Shown: positions 16,180-24,774, counted from the stretch's first letter. The stretch: DNA of 64,000 nt from Rhodococcoides corynebacterioides (GCF_019834675.1 NZ_JABUBU010000001.1:248001-312000); one strand, 5' to 3'. The notes: a model not told the origin generated them from the letters alone. Numbers and translations: made by a program.

Positions 16180-16245
16180 TCGTCCAGTATGCCGGTCTGC
16201 GAGCGCGTCGGTCGGCGTGTCACGGGGCGCGCCGGGGGGGGCGTC

Positions 16246-16455
16246 TCAGCGGGCGCGACGACCGGAGCGCAGCGCGTGCACCACGCCCAGCAGCAGTCCC
16301 AGAGGGCACAGCATCGCGGCGAGGTAGAGCCAGATGCCGGGGGATACGTCCGACACCAGCATGATCACGAACATCGACGCGATCGCGAGGACACCGAGGC
16401 CGAAGCTGGTCAGCGCGGCGAGGAGCAACGGGGGAGTACGGGTCGGTGCGGTCAC
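16246..16455 (-). CDS. Small two-helix membrane protein
   Basis: 69 residues from GTG 16455 (VTAPTRTPPLLL), with two hydrophobic helices (LLAALTSFGLGVLAIASMFVIMLV and GIWLYLAAMLCPLGLLLGVVHAL) and a basic C-terminus (RSGRRAR). No domain recognised. The frame extends upstream without a stop to 16575, but that part is basic and compositionally unlike the rest, so the shorter form is preferred. Divergent from cspB. Confidence 0.65.
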   Translation of the reverse strand: MTAPTRTPPLLLAALTSFGLGVLAIASMFVIMLVSDVSPGIWLYLAAMLCPLGLLLGVVHALRSGRRAR

Positions 16456-16598
16456 GCGGCAGAGCGTAGTCGGGGCCGGAGTACCATGATCCGCAGTCGC
16501 GTCTTCCCGCCGACCCCGGTCGGCGCGTGAGGCGCGCTTTGTCGTTGCGCAGCAGCGCACGACCACACGGAACACGACGAGACGAACGGGTGACAGCG

Positions 16599-17018
16599 GT
16601 GCCGACCGGCAAGGTGAAGTGGTACGACGTCGACAAGGGCTTCGGCTTCCTCGCGCAGGACGAGGGCGAGGACGTCTACGTCCGTGCGTCCGCGCTGCCG
16701 GCGGGTGTGGAGTCCCTCAAGGCCGGCCAGCGCGTGGAGTTCGGCATGGCCGCCGGGCGGCGCGGACCGCAGGCGCTCTCGCTCACGGTGCTCGATCCCA
16801 CCCCGTCGCTGCGTCAGAACGCCGCGGCCGCGGCCCGCAAGGACGCCGCCGCCAAGCGGCACTCGCCCGACGAGCTGCACGGCATGGTCGAGGACATGAT
16901 CACCCTGCTCGAGGCGACGGTGCAGCCGGAGCTGCGCAAGGGCCGCTACCCGGACCGCAAGACCGCCCAGAAGATCTCCGAGGTGGTCCGCGCGGTCGCC
17001 CGCGAGCTGGACAGCTGA
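16599..17018 (+). CDS. cspB: Cold-shock domain protein with C-terminal extension
   Basis: 139-residue RNA/ssDNA-binding protein. The N-terminal cold-shock domain (residues 1 to about 65) has RNP1 KGFGFL and RNP2-like DVYVRASAL; it is followed by a helical extension ([41 protein letters not shown]) seen in the mycobacterial CspB-like form rather than the 67-residue CspA form. GTG 16599 gives the family N-terminus [13 protein letters not shown] 16590 would add three residues. It ends one base before the convergent DUF2771 gene, with no room for a terminator. Confidence 0.9.
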   Translation: MPTGKVKWYDVDKGFGFLAQDEGEDVYVRASALPAGVESLKAGQRVEFGMAAGRRGPQALSLTVLDPTPSLRQNAAAAARKDAAAKRHSPDELHGMVEDMITLLEATVQPELRKGRYPDRKTAQKISEVVRAVARELDS

Positions 17019-17019
17019 G

Positions 17020-17544
17020 CTAGTCGCTCGCGCCCTCGGGTGTGGTCGCGATCGACCAGATCGCGTGGCTGACGATCTCCTCCTGGTTGGTGTCGACGTC
17101 GATCACGCCCGACGGCAGACGCACCTCGACGCCCACCAGGTCGAGTCCGTCGCGGGTGGGCTCGACCGTGAGCGTGTTCCGCGTGCCCGGGGCGAAGTAG
17201 TCGTCGACCTCGCCGGCCTCGCCGGTCTCGGGGTTCTGATAGACCGCGGCGAAGCCCCAGGGGCTCTCCGAGATCTCCCCGGGCAGGGACAGCTGCAGTG
17301 GGTGCCCCTCGCGGACCGGGAGGACGGCCGTGGTGCCCTCGTACTCGCACAGCGGTTCCTGCACGGGGCAGTACCGGAACGGCTCCACCTCGGCGAACCG
17401 TCCGTCGGCGAACGCCGAGACGCGCGGGACCCGGTCCGGCGCGTCCACGATCGCGCGGCCGACGACTACCACGAAGGCGACGCCGACCACCGCGACCAGG
17501 GCGCCGAGGAGCAGAAGCAGACGTCGCGAGCCGCGGCCGGTCAT
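17020..17544 (-). CDS. DUF2771 membrane-anchored extracytoplasmic protein
   Basis: 174 residues: one N-terminal hydrophobic anchor (LLLLLGALVAVVGVAFVVVVG, about 9-29) followed by an extracytoplasmic domain with the paired cysteines of RYCPVQEPLCEY and the conserved end VDTNQEEIVSHAIWSI. This matches DUF2771 of mycolata, which lies downstream of the same transporter in related genomes. ATG (17544-17542) overlaps the transporter stop by 4 bases, so the two are translationally coupled. Function unknown. Confidence 0.82.
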   Translation of the reverse strand: MTGRGSRRLLLLLGALVAVVGVAFVVVVGRAIVDAPDRVPRVSAFADGRFAEVEPFRYCPVQEPLCEYEGTTAVLPVREGHPLQLSLPGEISESPWGFAAVYQNPETGEAGEVDDYFAPGTRNTLTVEPTRDGLDLVGVEVRLPSGVIDVDTNQEEIVSHAIWSIATTPEGASD

Positions 17545-19184
17545 CGCGCCACGCCGTCGTCGGACGTCGGGCGGGTGTCGGACGTCGGGCGCGGGTCGGA
17601 CGTCGGGTGGACGTCGGGATGCGCCACCTCCTGACGCGCGCGCACGGGCCGGTTGCCGCCGAATCCGGGGAGCATCGACGTCCCGCGGTGGGTCAGAAGT
17701 GTCTGCACGAGCCCGATCGTAAGGATCACCGCGACCACGGTGAAACCGAACCGGTACTCGGTGGGCAGCAGCACACCCAGCGTGCCGCCGAGCACCCAGC
17801 TCAGCTGCAGCACCGTCTCGCTCCGCCCGAAGCCCGACGCGATCGACTCGGGCGGCAGATCGTTCTGCAGCGAGGCGTCGAGGGAGACCTTGGCCAGGGC
17901 GCTCGCGCCCGCGGCGACGAGGGCCGCGACGGCGGCGGTCGCGAGACCGTCGAGGATCGCCGCGAGCACGGCGACGGCGGCGACCGCCGCGGTGCAGCGC
18001 ACCACCAGCACCGACGGCCGACCCAGCTGCACGCGCGCGCCCGCAGCGTTGCCGGCGAAGTTGCCGAGGCCCGCCGCGGCGCCGACCAGCGCCAGCATGA
18101 GGGCCTGCTGCAGGGGCTCGTGCTCGGTCTTGGACTTGGCGACGAAGGCGATGTACAGCGTGAGGAACCCGGTGAGCACCCGGATGGTGCCGTTGCCCCA
18201 CAGTCCCGTCAGGACGTCGCGCCCCAGCGGTTGCCGACGCTTCGACGGCGCGGGCTCCACCCCGATCACGTCGGTGCTCGCCTCCGCGTGATAGCCGAGA
18301 GTGGCGGGCACCTCGCCCTCGGTGACCTCGACCCAGGACGGAATCCGCATGGCGAGCCACGCGCCGAACAGCGTCAGCGCGAACGTGAACCACAGGGCGC
18401 CCGCCGACCCGAGCGCGAAGGCGATGGCCCCGGCCACCGCACCGGCGGTGATGGTGCCGCCCACGAGCCCGAAGACGGTCAGGCGGGAGTTGACCCGCAC
18501 CAGGTCGATGTCCGGCGGCAGCACGCGCGGCGTGACCGCCGACTTGAGCACCGAGAAGGACTTGCTGAGCACCATCATCCCGAGGGCGGCCGGGTAGAGC
18601 AGCCAGGAGTCGAACTCGAACACCAGCACCACCGCGAGCACGGCACGCACGGCGAACGACGTGCTCAGCGCGATGCGCCGTCCCCGTTGCAGTCGGTCGA
18701 GCAGGGGCCCGATGAGCGGCGCGATCACGGCGAACGGCGCGATCGTGATGAGCAGGTAGAGGGCCACCTTGGTCTTGTCCTCGCCGGTGGCGGCGGAGAA
18801 GAACAGCGTGTTGGCCAGCGCGACGGCCATGGCCGCGTCGCACGCGAAGTTCACCATGGTGGCGTAGGTCAGCGCCGTCAGGCCGGACTTGTCGGCGCCG
18901 TCGGCGGTCGCGGCCCGACGGAAGGTGGCGATGCCCTTGCCGGTGATCTCCCGACTGCGCAGCGCGGCCACCCGGGTGACCGTGAGCTTGCGCGGCATCG
19001 TCGGGCGCTTGGGGCCGGCCGTGCTCTCCTGCCGGGTCTCGCCGCCGACGGGATGCAGGGGCGGCAGCGGAGTCCGCCGCGCGCCGCGAGGTGTCCGCGG
19101 CTCGGCGGGCGAGTAGTTGTCCCACCCGGGATGTCGCTCCGGGTTCTGCGGGTGGTCACCGCCCTGGCCTGTCACGGGTGCCAT
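17541..19184 (-). CDS. MFS-type transporter with long cytoplasmic N- and C-tails
   Basis: 547-residue membrane protein with about twelve hydrophobic segments between residues 85 and 510. An unusual hydrophilic N-terminal extension of some 80 residues precedes the first helix (LTYATMVNFACDAAMAVALANTLFF). The loop LIGPLLDRLQRGRRIAL is the MFS motif A region. It resembles the conserved mycobacterial transporter Rv0876c; the substrate is unknown. The C-terminal tail carries a degenerate repeat (HPTSDPRPTSDTRPTSDDG) encoded by repeated GTCGGACGTCGGGC-like DNA at about 17554-17615. Four-base overlap with DUF2771. Confidence 0.82.
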   Translation of the reverse strand: MAPVTGQGGDHPQNPERHPGWDNYSPAEPRTPRGARRTPLPPLHPVGGETRQESTAGPKRPTMPRKLTVTRVAALRSREITGKGIATFRRAATADGADKSGLTALTYATMVNFACDAAMAVALANTLFFSAATGEDKTKVALYLLITIAPFAVIAPLIGPLLDRLQRGRRIALSTSFAVRAVLAVVLVFEFDSWLLYPAALGMMVLSKSFSVLKSAVTPRVLPPDIDLVRVNSRLTVFGLVGGTITAGAVAGAIAFALGSAGALWFTFALTLFGAWLAMRIPSWVEVTEGEVPATLGYHAEASTDVIGVEPAPSKRRQPLGRDVLTGLWGNGTIRVLTGFLTLYIAFVAKSKTEHEPLQQALMLALVGAAAGLGNFAGNAAGARVQLGRPSVLVVRCTAAVAAVAVLAAILDGLATAAVAALVAAGASALAKVSLDASLQNDLPPESIASGFGRSETVLQLSWVLGGTLGVLLPTEYRFGFTVVAVILTIGLVQTLLTHRGTSMLPGFGGNRPVRARQEVAHPDVHPTSDPRPTSDTRPTSDDGVAR

Positions 19185-19212
19185 TGTCCTACATCCGAAC
19201 GCCGACTCCGCG

Positions 19213-20061
19213 TCAGCCGTCGGTGGGGACGAACTGCACCTCGAACAGAGTCGGCCAGAGCTTCCCGGTCACCAGGAAGCGGTCCGTGCCGTCGATCGCG
19301 GCGATCCCGTTGAGCACGTCCACCGGGACGCTCGGATCGAGAGAGGCACGCAGCGGCGCGGCGTCGACGACGGCCGTCACCGCGCCCGACGCCGGGTCGA
19401 TGCGGACGATCTCGTCGGTCTGCCACCGGTTGGCCCAGATGCCGTCGGACGTGCACTCGAGCTCGTTCAGCGCGGCGACGGGCTCCCCGCCCGCGGTGAC
19501 CGACCGGGTGGACCGGACGTCGAAGGTGTCGGGGTCACGCACGGTCAGGGTGTCCGATCCGTCGCTGGTGATCAGGGCGTCGTCGGTGGCGCAGATGCCC
19601 CACCCCTCGCCGTCGTAGGTCACCCGGCGTCGCTCGACGAGTGTGTCCGGGTCGCGGACCACGGCGATGCCGTCGCGCCACGTCAACTGCCAGACGGTGT
19701 CGCGGGAGCGGGTGATGCCCTCGCCGAACAGGGGAGCGGGCAGGTCCTCGCGGGCGAGGACGGCGCCGGTGGTGCGGTCGGTCGCCGTGATGCGCGACTG
19801 CCCCGACCGGCCCGTTCCCTCGAGCAGCCGATCGCCGTCGAGTTCGAGACCCTGGGTGAACGCCGTCGGGTCGTGCGGGACGGTGGCGACGACGCGGACC
19901 TCGAAGCGGGGCGCCGCCTCGGTCGGCACCTCGGTCGGGGCGCCCGCCGAACTCGCGGGCGAACACCCGGTGGCGCCCACCACACCCACCAAGAGGACAC
20001 CGACCACGGAGGGGAGAACGCCCCGAACCCCCGCCCCTCGAGCACCGCTGCCGGACCGCAT
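19213..20061 (-). CDS. Glutaminyl-peptide cyclotransferase-like lipoprotein
   Basis: 282 residues. The N-terminus has basic residues, a hydrophobic stretch and the lipobox VVGATGC (C about 33), so it is a lipid-anchored exported protein. The mature part is a beta-propeller of the plant-type glutaminyl cyclase family (PF05096): HDPTAFTQGLELDGDRLLEGTG, DDALITSDGSDTLTVRDPDTF, LNELECTSDGIWANRWQTDEIVRIDP and VLNGIAAIDGTDRFLVTGKLWPTLFEVQF are all characteristic. It would convert N-terminal Gln to pyroglutamate on exported proteins. Divergent from DUF3027 across about 40 bases. Confidence 0.85.
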   Translation of the reverse strand: MRSGSGARGAGVRGVLPSVVGVLLVGVVGATGCSPASSAGAPTEVPTEAAPRFEVRVVATVPHDPTAFTQGLELDGDRLLEGTGRSGQSRITATDRTTGAVLAREDLPAPLFGEGITRSRDTVWQLTWRDGIAVVRDPDTLVERRRVTYDGEGWGICATDDALITSDGSDTLTVRDPDTFDVRSTRSVTAGGEPVAALNELECTSDGIWANRWQTDEIVRIDPASGAVTAVVDAAPLRASLDPSVPVDVLNGIAAIDGTDRFLVTGKLWPTLFEVQFVPTDG

Positions 20062-20098
20062 CGGTCCATCCAAGCAGTGATGCTGCAAAATGGTCGAC

Positions 20099-20860
20099 GT
20101 GACTGCTCCGTCCGTGACCGAGATCCGCCCGCTGCTCGCCGACGCGGTCGACGTGGCGCGCGCCGCCGCGGTCGACGCCGGCGAGGGCCCCGTGGGAGCG
20201 CACCTCGGAGTGGAGGGTGTCGACGCCGACGCCGCGATCCACCGCTTCGCGGCCGACCTGCCGGGGTACGGCGGGTGGCAGTGGGCCGTCGTCGTGGCCG
20301 CCCCGGCCGACGCGGAGGCGGTCACGGTCAGCGAACTCGCGTTGCTCCCCGGGCCCGACGCTGTGGTGGCACCCACCTGGGTCCCGTGGGACGAGCGCAT
20401 CCGCCCCGGCGATCTGTCGCCGGGAGATCTCCTCCCGCCGCGGCACGACGACGTGCGCCTGGTTCCGGGCTACCGCGCCACCGGCGACCCCGCGCTCGAC
20501 GACGTCGCGCTCGAGCTCGGGCTCGGCCGCCCACAGGTGATGAGCCGCGAGGGTCGCCTCGAGACCGCCGAGCGGTGGGCCGAGAGCGACTTCGGCCCCG
20601 AGGCGCCGATGGCCCGGTCGGCCCCCGCCCACTGCGGCACGTGCGGCTTCTATCTGCTGCTGCAGGGGTCGATCGGCGCTGCGTTCGGGGTGTGCGGCAA
20701 CGAGCTCTCGGCGGACGGCCGCGTGGTCCACGCCGGCTACGGCTGCGGCGCCCACTCGGACACCGAGATGCCCACCGGCGCAGGCTCGCCCGCGTTCGAG
20801 GCCTACGACGACGGGGCGTTGGACGTCACGCCGACGGCGGATTCGACTCCCGCGGAGTGA
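20099..20860 (+). CDS. DUF3027 protein with cysteine cluster
   Basis: 253 residues, family DUF3027 of actinobacteria. The N-terminal region is helical (SVTEIRPLLADAVDVARAAAVD), the middle contains GYGGWQWAVVVAAP and PTWVPWDERIRPGDLSPGDLLPP, and the C-terminal third has a cysteine/histidine cluster (HCGTCGF, VCGNEL, GYGCGAHSD) that could bind zinc. GTG 20099 is chosen because CAAAAT lies 7 bases upstream; ATG 20090 would add three residues. Its stop overlaps the next gene by 4 bases (GTGA). Function unknown. Confidence 0.83.
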   Translation: MTAPSVTEIRPLLADAVDVARAAAVDAGEGPVGAHLGVEGVDADAAIHRFAADLPGYGGWQWAVVVAAPADAEAVTVSELALLPGPDAVVAPTWVPWDERIRPGDLSPGDLLPPRHDDVRLVPGYRATGDPALDDVALELGLGRPQVMSREGRLETAERWAESDFGPEAPMARSAPAHCGTCGFYLLLQGSIGAAFGVCGNELSADGRVVHAGYGCGAHSDTEMPTGAGSPAFEAYDDGALDVTPTADSTPAE

Positions 20861-23604
20861 CCGACCCGTTCGGCACGGCCGCGCTGCGTCGCGCCGTGCT
20901 GGACGCGTGGGCGTCGTCGCCCACCCGCCTGATCGAGGACGCCGCGGTCGAACGTGACCTGGTGGTGGGCGGCTACCGGGACCGGGTGGTCACCGAGCTC
21001 GTGCAGAACGCGGCCGACGCCGCGCGGCGGGCGGGAGTGCCCGGCGCGGTGGACGTCCGCGCCGAGGGATCGTCGGTGCACTGCGCGAACGTCGGTGCGC
21101 CCCTGACGGTCTCGGGAGTCCGCGCGCTCTGTTCCCTGCGGGCGTCCGACAAGGGCGGCGGCGACGTCGGTCGCTACGGCACCGGGTTCACCGCGGTGCG
21201 GGCGGTGACCGAACGGGTGGAGGTGCGCTCGACCGGCGGCTCCATCGTGTTCGACGCCGAATCGACCCGAACGGCGCTCCGCGAGAACGGGATCGACGTG
21301 TCGGTTCTCGCGGACCGCGGCCTCGACGTTCCCCTGTTCCGGCTGCCGTGGCCGATCGATCGGCCGCCGGCACCCGGGTGGGACACCGAGATCGTCCTGC
21401 ACGACGTCGCCGACGTCGAGGCCGTCCTCGGGTCCGCCGAGGACGACGCGGTCGACCTGCTCCTCGCGCTGCCCGCCCTGGACCGCATCACGGTGCGCGA
21501 CAAAGTTTCACGACGGACGCAGACGGACGGGCCGGGTGCCTGGACCACCGTGACGATCGGGACGCGGTCGTTCCTGCGCGGGGCCGCGCCGCACGCCACG
21601 TGGTACCTGCCGCTCCGCGGGGCCGCGGCGAGTGTCACCGACGGCCGTGTTACCGACGGCCGTGTCACCCACGTCGACCCCGTCGACACCGACGTCCTCC
21701 GCGCCCCCACCCGCTCCGACGAGGCGCTGACGCTGCCCGCCGTCGTCGTGGCGGACGTCCCCCTGCAGCCCGATCGGCGGCGCGTCCTTCCCGGCGCCGA
21801 CCTGACGCCGTTGGCGGAGGGGTACGGCGACCTGGTGGCCGACCTGCCGCCCGCCGTGCGCCCGCTCGCGGTGCCGCGGCCGGGCGTCCCGGCGTCCGTC
21901 GTCGACGCCGACCTGCGGGACGCGCTCACCGCCGATCTGGCCGCGACCGCGTGGGTCCCCGGGGTGGACGGGCGCGCGCACGCGCCGCGCTCGGCGACCG
22001 TCGTCGAGCGCCTGACCGACCAGCTCGCCGCCCTCCTCGACGACGTCGTGCCCGGTCTGGTCGACCCCGCCGCGTCCGAGGGCGCGGCCGCGCGCACGCT
22101 GGCGCGTCTCGGGGCCCGCGTCCTGCGCCCGGCCGAGGTGGTCGACGCGCTGTCCGGTCTGGACCGCCCGCCCGCCTGGTGGCGCTCGGTGTACGAGGCC
22201 TTCGACGCGCTGCTGCCCGGCAGCGACGTGGCGGAGTGCGCCGCGATCCCGGTGCCTCTCACCGACGGTCGGACGGTCACCGGTCCCCGCACCGTCGTGG
22301 TGGCCGAGGAGCGCGTCGGCCCGGTGAGCTGGGCGCGCGTCGTGCATCCGGACGCGGTTCACCCTCTGCTGCAGCGTCTCGGCGCGACGGTGGCCCGTCC
22401 CGCCGACCTGCTGGCGGACCCGGCGCTCTCCGATCGGCTCACCGATCCCGACGGCGTTCCCGACGCCCTGGTGGACGAGGTGCTCGCCGTCGCGGCCCTC
22501 GTGCCGGCGGACACGTCCGTCCCCGGCCTCGGTGAGCTGCCGCTCCGCGACGCCGACGGCGAGGAGCGGGCCGCCGACGAGGTGCTGCTCCCCGACGCCC
22601 CCGTCCTGGCGGTGCTGGCCGAGGACCATCCGTTCGGCGTCGTGGACGCGGCCCTGGTCGCGCGGCACGGCGAGCACGCCCTGCGGGTGGTGGGGGTCGG
22701 CGCCACCTTCGGCATCGTCGTCGACGACGCGCCGCTGGGACCGGACCACGATCTCGACGACGAGGACGCCTGGTGGGACTCCGTGGACGGCGAGCCCGCC
22801 GACGTGCGGGCCGTCCGGGATCTCGAATGGGTCGATCCGCGGCGGTGGCCCGACGCGCTGGACCTGCTGGTCGCGGACCCGACGCTCGCGGCGCTCCTCG
22901 CGGACCGGGACGGCTACACCGCGTGGTGGCTGCGTCGGCACGCCGCGCTCGGCGGAACGGCGCCGGGTCTGCTGCGCCGCCCGGACGACGACACCTTCGA
23001 CGGTGTCCTCGACGTCGCCCCGCCGCTGCGCGCGGCGGCGATTCCCGCCCTGTGGGCCCGCGACCGCGTCGACGACGCCGAGACGACCCGCGCGCTGCTC
23101 GCGGGACTGGCGGATCCGGCGCGGACCGTGCGACCCGGCGCCGTGCTGCGGACCTACGCCGCGCTCGGTGCGGCCGTCGCCGACGGCCGCGTCGACGTGC
23201 GGGACGTCGACCCGCCCGCCGACGTGCGCACGCTCTCCGGCCGCGTCGTCCCCGCCGACGACGTGACGGTGCTCGGCGGACCGGCATGGATCGCCGTCGT
23301 ACCGCCCGAGCGCGCCGTCCCCGGCGGCGCGCATCCCGACGCGGTGGCGGATCTGCTCGACGTCGACACCACCGACGCGGTCACGGTCACCGTGCGGGGC
23401 GCGGGAGTGCCGACCGTCGTCGCCGACGATCCGCTGCTCGCGGCCTACGCCGCGGCTTTGTCGGCCGTCTCGACCCTGCCGGTTCCGGACGAGGTGACCG
23501 TCCACGACGATCTCGTCGTCGACGCGTCGGGAGTGGGGGAGCGGCGGGTGCCGTTCTGGATCGACACCGACGGCCGTGTCCACCTGACGGGACCCCGCCG
23601 ATGA
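20857..23604 (+). CDS. Sacsin-like Hsp90-fold (GHKL) ATPase
   Basis: 915-residue protein. The N-terminal 200 residues form a GHKL/sacsin-type ATPase: N-box ELVQNAADAARR (E47, N51), a degenerate G1 box (HCANVGAPL) and G2 box GRYGTGFTAVR (105-115). The remaining 700 residues are Asp/Ala-rich, repetitive and without a recognised domain. It starts GTG at 20857 within the DUF3027 stop and ends overlapping the PAP2 start, so all three are one translational unit. By analogy with sacsin it may be a chaperone-like ATPase; no substrate is known. A short in-frame repeat TDGRVTDGRV lies near 21640-21665. Confidence 0.8.
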   Translation: MTDPFGTAALRRAVLDAWASSPTRLIEDAAVERDLVVGGYRDRVVTELVQNAADAARRAGVPGAVDVRAEGSSVHCANVGAPLTVSGVRALCSLRASDKGGGDVGRYGTGFTAVRAVTERVEVRSTGGSIVFDAESTRTALRENGIDVSVLADRGLDVPLFRLPWPIDRPPAPGWDTEIVLHDVADVEAVLGSAEDDAVDLLLALPALDRITVRDKVSRRTQTDGPGAWTTVTIGTRSFLRGAAPHATWYLPLRGAAASVTDGRVTDGRVTHVDPVDTDVLRAPTRSDEALTLPAVVVADVPLQPDRRRVLPGADLTPLAEGYGDLVADLPPAVRPLAVPRPGVPASVVDADLRDALTADLAATAWVPGVDGRAHAPRSATVVERLTDQLAALLDDVVPGLVDPAASEGAAARTLARLGARVLRPAEVVDALSGLDRPPAWWRSVYEAFDALLPGSDVAECAAIPVPLTDGRTVTGPRTVVVAEERVGPVSWARVVHPDAVHPLLQRLGATVARPADLLADPALSDRLTDPDGVPDALVDEVLAVAALVPADTSVPGLGELPLRDADGEERAADEVLLPDAPVLAVLAEDHPFGVVDAALVARHGEHALRVVGVGATFGIVVDDAPLGPDHDLDDEDAWWDSVDGEPADVRAVRDLEWVDPRRWPDALDLLVADPTLAALLADRDGYTAWWLRRHAALGGTAPGLLRRPDDDTFDGVLDVAPPLRAAAIPALWARDRVDDAETTRALLAGLADPARTVRPGAVLRTYAALGAAVADGRVDVRDVDPPADVRTLSGRVVPADDVTVLGGPAWIAVVPPERAVPGGAHPDAVADLLDVDTTDAVTVTVRGAGVPTVVADDPLLAAYAAALSAVSTLPVPDEVTVHDDLVVDASGVGERRVPFWIDTDGRVHLTGPRR

Positions 23605-24137
23605 TCGACGACGCCGTGCTGACCTGGCTGGTCGCGCACCGCACCCCGTGGCTCACCGACGTCATGACCGTCGTCACCACGGTCGGCAACACCGTGGGCG
23701 TCGCCGTCCTCACCGTGATCCTGGCGGCGATCGCGTGGCGGCGGGGGGAGCGCCGGGCGGCCCTGGCCACCCTGGCGGTGATGCTGCTCGGCTGGGGACT
23801 GATGAACGGGGTCAAGTACGCGGTGCGCCGCGCCCGACCGCCCGTTCCCGAACGGCTGGTCGACCTGTCGACCTGGTCGTTCCCGTCCGGCCACGCCATG
23901 ATGTCGGCGATGGCCGCCGCCGTCGTCATCGTGCTGGTCACTCGCGGACTGCTCGGCGAGCGGGCCCGGAAACGAGGAAGAGCAGCGGCCGCCGTGGTCA
24001 CGGCGGCAACGCTGCTCATCGGATTCTCGCGCCTCTACCTCGGCGCCCACTGGTGCACGGACGTGCTGGCCGGATGGGCGCTCGGGGCGCTGTGGGGGAC
24101 TCTCGCCCTCCGTCGTGCTCTCAGCGACGCTGTGTGA
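23601..24137 (+). CDS. PAP2-family membrane phosphatase
   Basis: 178-residue integral membrane phosphatase acting on lipid phosphates such as undecaprenyl pyrophosphate or phosphatidic acid. The three PAP2 motifs are present: KYAVRRARPP, SFPSGHAM and SRLYLGAHWCTDVL, with catalytic histidines in PSGH and GAHWC. About five hydrophobic helices. ATG (23601) overlaps the ATPase stop by 4 bases. The last codons (LSDAV, TGA 24135-24137) lie in the first copy of a 24-bp tandem repeat. Confidence 0.92.
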   Translation: MIDDAVLTWLVAHRTPWLTDVMTVVTTVGNTVGVAVLTVILAAIAWRRGERRAALATLAVMLLGWGLMNGVKYAVRRARPPVPERLVDLSTWSFPSGHAMMSAMAAAVVIVLVTRGLLGERARKRGRAAAAVVTAATLLIGFSRLYLGAHWCTDVLAGWALGALWGTLALRRALSDAV

Positions 24138-24207
24138 TCGAGCGTCAGCGACGCTGTGTGATCGAGCGTCAGCGACGCTGTGTGATCGAGCGTCAGCGAC
24201 GCTGTGC
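24121..24207. repeat. 24-bp tandem repeat joining two convergent gene ends
   Basis: Three perfect 24-base units beginning TCAGCGACGCTGTG (24121-24144, 24145-24168, 24169-24192) and a partial fourth copy (24193-24207). Each copy reads as the end of PAP2 on the plus strand (…SDAV-stop) and as the end of the small minus-strand gene (…QRR-stop). PAP2 ends in copy 1 and the small gene ends in copy 4, so the array sits exactly between them. Confidence 0.93.
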
Positions 24208-24339
24208 GATGACGAGGAGCTCGTCCCGCATCGAGGGGCTGCCGACCGTGTTGGCGCGGGCGTAGAGATCGCGGAGCGCGCGGACGTGGCGACGGCGGTT
24301 GAGGAACGTTTCGATGTACTTCACTTCTGCTGACCTCAT
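24193..24339 (-). CDS. 48-residue conserved-looking basic protein
   Basis: ATG 24339 to TGA 24193-24195. The protein contains YIETFLNRRRHVRALRD, then a segment with ANTVGSPSMRDELL, and ends VIAQRR; it is helical and strongly basic in the first half. A good promoter lies upstream (TTGAGT-17-CAGAAT at 24421-24393). Codon third positions are mostly G/C, as expected of a real gene here. No membrane segment and no known domain; the SPSMRDELL segment resembles small actinobacterial proteins I have seen but cannot name. The 3' end is in the repeat array. Confidence 0.7.
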   Translation of the reverse strand: MRSAEVKYIETFLNRRRHVRALRDLYARANTVGSPSMRDELLVIAQRR

Positions 24340-24392
24340 GGCTCTTGATTCGTGTGTGACGGTGTCGATCCGCTGGTCGGACCGATAAGTCC

Positions 24393-24421
24393 ATTCTGAC
24401 CGTTCCCGGCACGTTACTCAA
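24393..24421 (-). promoter_or_regulatory. Sigma-A-type promoter for the 48-residue gene
   Basis: Minus-strand TTGAGT (24421-24416), exactly 17 bases, then CAGAAT (24398-24393), about 55 bases upstream of the ATG at 24339. The remaining 24340-24489 interval shows no other gene; 24425-24489 contains only the 3' flank of DUF2530. Confidence 0.6.
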
Positions 24422-24489
24422 GGTAAGAAGGGGTGAGTTCGCGCACGTCAGAGCCATTTTCGGGGGTGCCCGCGGTCACATGATCGCGG

Positions 24490-24774
24490 TCACACGGGCG
24501 GCGGAACCAGCCCCTTCTGCGCGGTCCGGGCGCCTCGCCGAGCCGCCCGCCGCTGCAGGGTGAACAGTCCGAAACCGAGCGCGCCCAACGCTGTTCCCGC
24601 CCATGCGGTGGGAGCGATCGACCAGTCGGCCACGGTGGCGGCCACCGCCGCCGCGGCGAAGACCGCGGTGCCGCCGCCGATCACGGGTGCGGGGTCGGTC
24701 CACCGGGTCGGCATCGCGGGCGGCGGAGCGAGGCGCTCGGCTGGTCGCTCGGCTGGTACTGGCACGGCGGTCAC
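24490..24774 (-). CDS. DUF2530 small membrane protein
   Basis: 94 residues with a Pro/Ala-rich cytoplasmic start, two hydrophobic helices (VIGGGTAVFAAAAVAATVADW and APTAWAGTALGALGFGLFTL) and a basic tail (QRRAARRGARTAQKG), as in DUF2530 (Rv0879c-like). GTG start at 24774. Its -10 candidate TAGGAC (24789-24784) overlaps the TAGTCT of the divergent permease gene. Function unknown. Confidence 0.78.
   Translation of the reverse strand: MTAVPVPAERPAERLAPPPAMPTRWTDPAPVIGGGTAVFAAAAVAATVADWSIAPTAWAGTALGALGFGLFTLQRRAARRGARTAQKGLVPPPV

Noticed and set aside
16231-16241. Run of G residues as a frameshift or phase-variation site
   Set aside because: It is intergenic between the YccF gene and the small membrane gene, outside both reading frames.
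21508-23583. 691-codon minus-strand open frame opposite the sacsin-like ATPase
   Set aside because: Composition is Arg/Gly/His-rich without any motif; the coupled plus-strand gene explains the region.
676-24207. The two short tandem arrays as CRISPR
   Set aside because: Units are directly adjacent with no spacers, only three to four copies, and no cas genes are present.
24035-24457. Minus-strand frame with repeated TASLTLDH
   Set aside because: The repeat peptide only reflects the 24-bp DNA repeat in the wrong frame; the real minus-strand gene is the 48-codon ORF at 24193-24339.
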